Below, piece by piece: positions 6,930-11,638 of a stretch of 11,638 bases of DNA. This stretch comes from Lachnoclostridium sp. UBA6558 (lineage in GTDB: Bacteria > Bacillota > Clostridia > Lachnospirales > Lachnospiraceae), in contig DJJW01000037.1 in assembly GCA_002434335.1 (NCBI GenBank), positions 1-11,638 on the forward strand, written 5' to 3'. The stretch's first letter is position 1; each line of letters opens with the position of its first letter. Under the pieces are notes generated by a model. It saw only the letters and a program-made list of their open reading frames with translations. It was not told the DNA's origin and did not search any database. The translations under genes and the position numbers were made by a program.

Positions 6930-9107
6930 TCATAGCTCCTTTTCCAAATAGGTTTTAATATTCTTCTCTTCCAGACGTTTTCTTACATAAACCGATTCTG
7001 CCTCGTTAGTATTTGTAAGAAGGATTGCCAGACTTCCGTCTGCCATTGCACCAATATAATCCGTCTCTCTAAGCAGAGGTTTAATGGTATCACTAAGCTC
7101 TTTAAGAGGTTTATTTCCTGCATGAACATAGAATTCACACAAATCAGCATAGCCCTTCCTGGCGGCATGTCTATAAACCTCCAGCATTTCGTGGTAAGCG
7201 GATTCCTGTAAAATAGCTGTATCCGAAATAAAACGGCGGTAAGCCAGGGCGTCCAGGTAATCAGCATCCCTTACTACTACAGAATAAACCAGTGCTCCGA
7301 CGATAGTAAGAAGATTTGCCTGATATAAAGTCATCTGTTCATAGGGAATCTCCCACAGGAATATAACTATTCTCATATTACTTTTTTCATCAAATAGCGC
7401 ACTTGCCATCATTGGCAGATTACTGTCTAGCGTGCGATTTATATATACCTGTTTTTCTTTCAGAACATCAAAAATCACATGGTATGTTGCCATGGAAACT
7501 GATTTTCCCAGAGAACGGGGCCTCTCACTGGAAGCAGTAGCAAGACGGCAATAGGAGGTGTTTGAAACCAGGTATATTGATACGTTTGGAGTATTCATGA
7601 TTTCTGATAGCGTATCCAAAGCGGCAAACAGCACCTCACCTGTAGCAGCCTTATCGAGTCTTGAGGTTATATCATAGATACGACCGATACTTTCCGTACT
7701 ACTGATGATTTTTTCTGCATAATAGTTCTTGATCTTTATATTACTGGAATTAATTACTGTTATATCATTCAGCCTCTCAGACAGAAAATCAATCTGCTCG
7801 TTTTTATCAGCTTCCATATCCCGAAACTTATCCTTTAGATGTCCCACCGTAAGGCCTACAACAAATATTTGTGCAATCCAGATATACGTATTTATATCTA
7901 TTAATAAGGAAAAGCCGGAAGTAGAATATAACTGCCGGTAACAATAACCTATAACACTGAGCAGTGAAGCTAAAATAGCCTGCTGCCTGCCATGAATCAC
8001 TGCAAATAAAAGTACATAAAGCAAATAAAAATTAATTCCGCCGAAATAATCATTCCCTACAGATTGGTTGTTTAATATAAAAAAAGGTATAAAAAATACC
8101 AGGCTTTCTAAGAAAGGAAAAGCTTTTTTTAGTACCCTGAGTACACGATGCCCTAACCCCTTGCCCTGATATTTCTCATCACTATGCAAAAACAAATTCT
8201 TATGTCTGTTCATGTACATAATAATCTGTGGAATTATATCCTTATAGCTGTTTCTGATTTCCAGCGGAAACTCTTCAAGAAATCTGCTGTTTGACAGAAT
8301 AAGCCTGCTCTTAAGGCCAACTGTTTGATCAACAATATCTATCTGGTTCGATAGCTTTTCCTGTATTAGCCGGGCTACCATATCCTCAGTCACTTCTTCC
8401 AAGGAGGATATATGATAAACAACGTGCTTTCTCTCAGGTGCCTTTGCAAGAAGGTATAAACCTTCCACCGCATCCTTTACAAACAAAGCTGACAGCCCTT
8501 TCTTGGCATTTACCAGTAAACGGCCTGAAACCAGAGCTTTAAGACACATCCCTGAATAAATATCTCTGCAGGCTTTACGGTCTGCAGGTATACCATACAT
8601 ACCGGCTAATCTGATTACGCTTACTTCCATTTGCGTGGTCTGGTTAAAATGCATTGCCAGGTTCTCACCCTGTGATATTGTCATCCCTTTCACACTGTTG
8701 GGTGAGGTTTGTAAATCCTCCTTGATATCAATAATATATTCATCTTCAAAAACTTTTTCAGATGATATATATATGAAATGTCTTGTTCCAAGCATTGCCG
8801 CGCTCATCAACAGGTTGCTGAGCCCTGTCACATAGTTCAAGGAGTCTTCCACAGCACTCTCGTCTTCCCATTTATAATAAGGATCATAGGCTCCTGTAAA
8901 AAGGATAACATCCGGGCGGCTGCTGTGAATAAGCGTTCTTACGCTGTCACTATCGTATTTAAACACATATTGTTCGAACACATGAGCAGGCTTAATAAGC
9001 TTTTTATTACAGATTAATGTATAAATACGCCAATTTTCTTTATAAAACTTATTTATCAGTTCGTTGGTAAATGAACCGTAACTTCCTACAATTAGGATGC
9101 TGCTCAT
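6930..9107 (-). CDS. pelD: PelD-like c-di-GMP receptor with fused N-terminal SDR domain
   Basis: The protein has 725 residues, against about 455 for Pseudomonas PelD; the extra length is an N-terminal domain. Residues 1-300 form an extended-SDR/epimerase fold: ILIVGSYGSF (G8, G11 nucleotide loop), YISSEKVFED (113-122), VIRLAGMYGI (164-173) and FVKDAVEGLYLL (209-220). Four membrane helices follow at about 329-347, 357-373, 375-394 and 405-424, then a short coiled coil (425-450), a GAF domain at about 480-610, and a C-terminal GGDEF-like domain (about 630-725). The GGDEF signature is replaced by ADGSL (689-693), so it cannot make c-di-GMP, but the inhibitory-site RxxD is kept as R680-E-T-D683. 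This is the arrangement by which PelD binds c-di-GMP and activates the Pel synthase. The SDR part lacks the Tyr-x-x-x-Lys pair. The start is supported by AGGAG 12 bases upstream. It is first in the operon, behind a SigA promoter. Confidence 0.9.
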   Translation of the reverse strand: MSSILIVGSYGSFTNELINKFYKENWRIYTLICNKKLIKPAHVFEQYVFKYDSDSVRTLIHSSRPDVILFTGAYDPYYKWEDESAVEDSLNYVTGLSNLLMSAAMLGTRHFIYISSEKVFEDEYIIDIKEDLQTSPNSVKGMTISQGENLAMHFNQTTQMEVSVIRLAGMYGIPADRKACRDIYSGMCLKALVSGRLLVNAKKGLSALFVKDAVEGLYLLAKAPERKHVVYHISSLEEVTEDMVARLIQEKLSNQIDIVDQTVGLKSRLILSNSRFLEEFPLEIRNSYKDIIPQIIMYMNRHKNLFLHSDEKYQGKGLGHRVLRVLKKAFPFLESLVFFIPFFILNNQSVGNDYFGGINFYLLYVLLFAVIHGRQQAILASLLSVIGYCYRQLYSTSGFSLLIDINTYIWIAQIFVVGLTVGHLKDKFRDMEADKNEQIDFLSERLNDITVINSSNIKIKNYYAEKIISSTESIGRIYDITSRLDKAATGEVLFAALDTLSEIMNTPNVSIYLVSNTSYCRLATASSERPRSLGKSVSMATYHVIFDVLKEKQVYINRTLDSNLPMMASALFDEKSNMRIVIFLWEIPYEQMTLYQANLLTIVGALVYSVVVRDADYLDALAYRRFISDTAILQESAYHEMLEVYRHAARKGYADLCEFYVHAGNKPLKELSDTIKPLLRETDYIGAMADGSLAILLTNTNEAESVYVRKRLEEKNIKTYLEKEL

Positions 9108-9157
9108 ATTAAAATTTCACTCCTGTAAAAGAATACTTCAATTTCATCCTGAACCTA

Positions 9158-9186
9158 ACTATAATATAAATATTCCCTGATTTCAA
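9158..9186 (-). promoter_or_regulatory. SigA-type promoter of the pel-like operon
   Basis: On the minus strand TTGAAA (9186-9181), 17 bases, then TATAGT (9163-9158) gives a near-consensus housekeeping promoter. Transcription would start near 9151, leaving a leader of about 44 bases before the pelD ATG. This is too short for a c-di-GMP riboswitch, and none is recognisable there. The spacer holds AATAT-TT-ATATT, a small inverted repeat of unknown meaning. Confidence 0.7.
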
Positions 9187-9413
9187 GCCTAATTGACTAT
9201 TTACAAATACAATTTTTAATGATTTTATAAGTTAAAAGTCTTTACTTATCATATTATGTCGTATTAACCAGAGTTATGTTCCTTATCGAATATAATTTTC
9301 TGGATTTTTCAGACCTGTTTGTTATTTTTATCCGAAAATTAACATTACCACAAATATATAACATTTATTTACAGCTTCCTTCCAATGTAGTTTATGGAAT
9401 TTTTTGTCTTTGG

Positions 9414-9442
9414 TTGACAAATATTATAACTTACGATAAGAT
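9414..9442 (+). promoter_or_regulatory. SigA-type promoter upstream of the DivIVA-like gene (distal)
   Basis: A perfect TTGACA (9414-9419), 17 bases, then TAAGAT (9437-9442) gives a good housekeeping promoter pointing at the coiled-coil gene. Its start near 9449 would leave a leader of about 110 bases, inside which the proximal extended -10 element lies. Confidence 0.55.
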
Positions 9443-9507
9443 TATACAAGTAATCGATGAAACGAAATAATAATTCAATTTTTAAATATATCAATATAAC
9501 TGATCGA

Positions 9508-9516
9508 TGTTATAAT
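9508..9516 (+). promoter_or_regulatory. extended -10 promoter of the DivIVA-like gene (proximal)
   Basis: TGTTATAAT combines a perfect TATAAT (9511-9516) with the TG of an extended -10 element. No good -35 box lies 17 bases upstream, which extended -10 promoters can tolerate. A start near 9523 leaves about 38 bases before the ATG at 9561, with GGAGG at 9546-9550. Confidence 0.5.
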
Positions 9517-9560
9517 TGTAACCCAATTTACCAATCTAATTTAGTGGAGGGATAATTGAT

Positions 9561-10619
9561 ATGAAAAAAGGCTTATTTGGTTATAGCATATCTGAGGTTG
9601 ATGTTATGTTAAATACTCTTCGTGAAGAAAACGAAAGCTTAAATGGAACTATCACAACACTAAAAACTCAGGTCAAGAATAATGAGACCAATGGAGCGAA
9701 AGCAAATCTTCTGGAAGCTGATATAAAGAAGCTTGAGGAAAAGCTCAAACAGCTGGGTGAAGAAAAGGACGAGCTTTTATCACAGGCAGCTTCACTTTCA
9801 CAGGAAGTAACGAATTATTCTCAGATAAATTCCGAATTAAAAGAACAAATCACTCTCTTACAACAACAGAATGATACCTTAAATGCACAATTATCTGAAC
9901 TACAGCTGCAAAATGCAGCGGAAGCAAACAGTAAAGTGGATTATTCCTTTATGGAAAGTTTACAGTCACAGTTAGATACAGAGAAAGAAAACAAAGCTTT
10001 ACTGGAAAGAGCTCTTGCCGATAAATCCTATGAATTAATTGCTGCATCTGAAGAACTGGATAAAGTCAGGATAGAAATCGATCAGCTGAAGGAGGAACTT
10101 GTAGTATCAACTGCCTCCCAGGAGGAGCAAGCTGCTGCAGATATCTTAGAATCCAGTGAGAACAATCTGAAGCATTCTACAGCAATTACCTTACAGGCTT
10201 ATAAGGATATGACGAGAATGCGAAAAGAAGTTATGGATTATATGCACACTCAGATGAGAGAATTTTACAAGCTGGTAAATGAAAACAGTGTAAAAATGAA
10301 TGAACTTATGGAACAGCGTCAGAATGAGTACAGCAAAATGGTCCGTGAATTCTTTAAGAATGCAACTGAATTCCATGCAAATCTATCGGATAACGAAGAT
10401 ATATACAGTAAAATGACCGAATACAACTTTAACCTTGACAAGCTATCCAATAGCATGAACGAAATCATGAATCAATTCGTGGAGGGGTCCGGTGCCTATC
10501 TGAATGAAGCGGAGGCAGAGCTTCCTAATCAGCCTGCAACTGCTCCTGAAGTAACTCTTTTAAACAATAAAGAAGTAAAACCCTTTGTCTTTAAGGAGAT
10601 TCGCAGAGTAAATCCATAA
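9561..10619 (+). CDS. DivIVA-like N-terminus, long coiled-coil protein
   Basis: The protein has 352 residues. The start MKKGLFGYSISEVDVMLNTL resembles the DivIVA/GpsB membrane-binding head (F-x-G-Y-x-x-x-E-V-D-x-x-L pattern), followed by heptad coiled coil at about 20-185, rich in E, K, L and Q. A second helical region at about 200-310 contains aromatic and Met-rich stretches (MRKEVMDYMHTQMREFYKL, then VREFFKNATEFHANL). The last 35 residues are Pro/Glu-rich then basic (EVKPFVFKEIRRVNP), possibly a short interaction tail. There is no signal peptide or membrane span, so it is cytoplasmic, possibly at septa or poles if DivIVA-like. The start is supported by GGAGG ten bases upstream. It is divergent from the pel-like operon and convergent with sigK, ending at a bidirectional terminator, so it is probably monocistronic. 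The exact family is uncertain; DivIVA resemblance covers only the first 25 or so residues. Confidence 0.7.
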   Translation: MKKGLFGYSISEVDVMLNTLREENESLNGTITTLKTQVKNNETNGAKANLLEADIKKLEEKLKQLGEEKDELLSQAASLSQEVTNYSQINSELKEQITLLQQQNDTLNAQLSELQLQNAAEANSKVDYSFMESLQSQLDTEKENKALLERALADKSYELIAASEELDKVRIEIDQLKEELVVSTASQEEQAAADILESSENNLKHSTAITLQAYKDMTRMRKEVMDYMHTQMREFYKLVNENSVKMNELMEQRQNEYSKMVREFFKNATEFHANLSDNEDIYSKMTEYNFNLDKLSNSMNEIMNQFVEGSGAYLNEAEAELPNQPATAPEVTLLNNKEVKPFVFKEIRRVNP

Positions 10620-10689
10620 GTCTATCGTGATTGCAACATCGTATTTTTATCACTTGACCTGGAACAACTTTCGTAAGCTGTAAAAAGAT

Positions 10690-10745
10690 AAAAGTGCTGT
10701 TTCCATACTATTATTATTAGTTTGGAAACAGCACTTTTCTTTTTT
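10690..10745. terminator. bidirectional rho-independent terminator
   Basis: Two arms of 16 bases pair perfectly: AAAAGTGCTGTTTCCA at 10690-10705 and its complement at 10723-10738, with a 17-base loop. A T run (CTTTTTT, 10739-10745) follows on the plus strand, and an A run precedes it (10682-10686), giving Ts on the minus strand. It would end both the coiled-coil gene and the convergent sigK. Confidence 0.9.
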
Positions 10746-10755
10746 ACTTAATTCA

Positions 10756-11397
10756 TTAATATGGATCCCGGTATTCTTTATCAAAATATTCTCTTAATTT
10801 CTTTAATGCCTTTTTCTCTATTCTTGAGACATAAGACCTGGAAATACCTATTTTACTGGCTATCTCCCTTTGCGTAATCTCTTCCTGTGAATTCAATCCG
10901 TACCGCATCTCAATAATCTGCCGCTCTCTTTTATTCAGTACCTTATTTACCAATTCATACAGACGCTTAACATTACCCTGCAATTCTATATCTTCAATAA
11001 TGTCTGATTCTGAGCTCTCAATAATATCCAGCAGATTGATTTCATGCCCTTCTTTATCGGAACCTATAGGTTCATACAGATAAACCTCTTTCGCCTGTCG
11101 TTTACCGCTTCTTAACATCATCAGCAACTCATTATCTATACACCTTGAAGCATAGGTGGCAAGCCGTATTCCTTTATCCGGGTCAAAGGTATCGATTGCT
11201 TTTATTAAACCAATTGTGCCAATGGATATTAAATCATCTATTTCTCTATCCGCCGAATTGTATTTTTTTACAATATGTGCTACCAGGCGGAGATTACGTT
11301 CAATCAGGATATCCCTCGCTTCCTTACTGCCTTCCATACAACGGCAAAGGATTTCCGTTTCTTCCTTGGCGCTTAGTGGCTTTGGAAAAGATTTCAC
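10756..11397 (-). CDS. sigK: sporulation sigma factor SigK (no pro-sequence)
   Basis: The protein has 213 residues. It begins MKSFPKPLSAKEE, which matches the start of mature SigK just after its pro-sequence. Region 2 spans about 34-104 (RNLRLVAHIVKKY, DDLISIGTIGLIKAID, LATYASRCIDNELLM) and region 4 about 150-207 with a helix-turn-helix TQREIASKIGISRSYVSRIE (175-194). SigK directs late mother-cell genes for spore cortex and coat in endospore formers. The start is GTG with AGGTG eight bases upstream, and an in-frame TGA lies only four codons before it, so the hydrophobic pro-peptide of Bacillus pro-SigK is absent. The gene is unbroken here, with no skin-like element inserted. SigE is the nearest alternative, but the N-terminal FPKPLS and the EPIGSDKEGHEINLLDII linker fit SigK better. 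It converges on the coiled-coil gene and has its own promoter. Confidence 0.9.
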   Translation of the reverse strand: MKSFPKPLSAKEETEILCRCMEGSKEARDILIERNLRLVAHIVKKYNSADREIDDLISIGTIGLIKAIDTFDPDKGIRLATYASRCIDNELLMMLRSGKRQAKEVYLYEPIGSDKEGHEINLLDIIESSESDIIEDIELQGNVKRLYELVNKVLNKRERQIIEMRYGLNSQEEITQREIASKIGISRSYVSRIEKKALKKLREYFDKEYRDPY

Positions 11398-11405
11398 TGC
11401 AAAAG

Positions 11406-11411
11406 CACCTC
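11406..11411 (-). promoter_or_regulatory. ribosome-binding site fixing the GTG start of sigK
   Basis: On the minus strand the sequence reads GAGGTG, eight bases before the GTG at 11397. An in-frame TGA overlaps the start of this site, so no longer SigK reading frame with a pro-sequence can exist here. Confidence 0.7.
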
Positions 11412-11430
11412 AATAATAGGGGTTTATAAT

Positions 11431-11458
11431 TAATCTATGCCTCTTACTGTTATTAAGT
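11431..11458 (-). promoter_or_regulatory. SigK/SigE-type mother-cell promoter of sigK
   Basis: On the minus strand CATAGATTA (11439-11431) fits the SigK -10 pattern CATANNNTA, with an AC (11458-11457) 17 bases upstream as the minimal -35. The start would be near 11424, about 27 bases before the GTG. SigE and SigK -10 elements are alike, so either, or both in turn, could use it. No SigA promoter is evident. Confidence 0.5.
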
Positions 11459-11525
11459 GCCTTTCCTAAAAAAGAATTAAATTATATTTTTATTGAAATC
11501 TATCATTTGCCTGTACTTTTTTGTT

Positions 11526-11638
11526 CTATCTTCTATTACCGTTCAGCCTGCCATCCTTCTCAAAATGAAAATATTCACTATTCTTATATTCTTTTGGTGA
11601 AATTCCTACAACCTTTTTAAAGATTCTTGAGAAATAAT
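11526..11638 (-). CDS. AraC-family transcription regulator, C-terminal end (runs off right edge)
   Basis: I translated this from the minus strand; only the last 36 codons plus the TAG stop are in the window. The peptide YFSRIFKKVVGISPKEYKNS is the classic end of the second helix-turn-helix of AraC/XylS regulators (the YFSRxFKKxxGxSPxEYR pattern). It is followed by a short tail ending in DGRLNGNRR. The sensor domain and most of the DNA-binding domain lie outside the window, so the inducer and targets cannot be told. It lies 128 bp upstream of sigK on the same strand; the gap shows no strong terminator hairpin, but sigK has its own promoter-like element. The family call is firm despite the short length. 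Confidence 0.85.
   Translation of the reverse strand, partial: YFSRIFKKVVGISPKEYKNSEYFHFEKDGRLNGNRR

Larger units (their letters stand above)
9108..9560. other. AT-rich divergent intergenic region
   Basis: This 453-bp gap between pelD and the divergent coiled-coil gene holds promoters for both sides, listed separately. The middle, about 9190-9410, shows no gene with a ribosome site, no clear terminator hairpin and no recognisable riboswitch core. A 64-codon ORF at 9276-9470 lacks a Shine-Dalgarno sequence and looks like chance in AT-rich DNA. The heptamer ATCGATG occurs at 9453-9459 and 9503-9509, exactly 50 bp apart, near the coiled-coil gene's promoters. Confidence 0.5.

Noticed and set aside
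9108..9400. c-di-GMP riboswitch ahead of the pel-like operon
   Set aside because: The promoter leaves only about 44 bases of leader, and no recognisable GEMM core or paired GC-rich stems are visible further upstream.
9276..9470. Plus-strand 64-codon ORF in the divergent gap
   Set aside because: There is no Shine-Dalgarno sequence before its ATG, and the composition matches random AT-rich DNA; it also overlaps the promoter region of the next gene.
10756..11397. SigE rather than SigK
   Set aside because: The sequence starts at the FPKPLS point typical of mature SigK and carries the SigK-like EPIGSDKEG linker, and the length fits mature SigK.
1..11638. CRISPR array, transposon, tRNA or rRNA genes
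   Set aside because: No regularly spaced repeats, transposase reading frames, terminal inverted repeats or RNA-gene signatures were seen on either strand.

Overview
The window looks like chromosomal DNA from a low-GC, endospore-forming, Gram-positive anaerobe, most likely a clostridium of the Lachnospiraceae type. The base composition is AT-rich. Promoters and ribosome-binding sites are of the Bacillota kind. A sporulation sigma factor of the SigK family is present, and the exopolysaccharide genes are of the monoderm Pel type. The genus cannot be fixed from the sequence alone.

Layout. Most of the window (about 9107 down to 1, minus strand) is one co-directional cluster for a Pel-like exopolysaccharide. 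In transcription order it holds: a PelD-like c-di-GMP receptor carrying an extra N-terminal SDR (nucleotide-sugar epimerase-like) domain; PelE; a DUF2194/PelA-like extracytoplasmic protein; the glycosyltransferase PelF; the multi-membrane-span PelG; a small DUF2304 membrane protein; and the start of a GT4 glycosyltransferase that runs off the left edge. A good SigA promoter (TTGAAA, 17 nt, TATAGT) lies just upstream of pelD. Divergent from the cluster, across an AT-rich 453-bp gap, is a 352-aa coiled-coil protein with a DivIVA-like N-terminus. It converges on a sigK gene across a strong bidirectional terminator. Upstream of sigK, at the right edge, is the tail of an AraC-family regulator.

How the genes work together (inference from family knowledge). 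PelF polymerises a UDP-sugar in the cytoplasm and PelG carries the polymer across the membrane. PelE and PelD form the membrane scaffold, and c-di-GMP bound at the RxxD site of PelD's degenerate GGDEF domain switches synthesis on. No outer-membrane PelB or PelC is present, as expected for a single-membrane cell. No riboswitch was recognised in the short pelD leader, so c-di-GMP control is probably post-translational.

Points worth a second look. The SDR domain fused to PelD lacks the Tyr-x-x-x-Lys pair. The PelA-like protein has only four histidines and shows none of the usual deacetylase metal motifs. A DUF2304/GT4 pair is appended to the cluster. A DivIVA-like coiled-coil gene sits divergently beside it. 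SigK starts from GTG with no pro-sequence.
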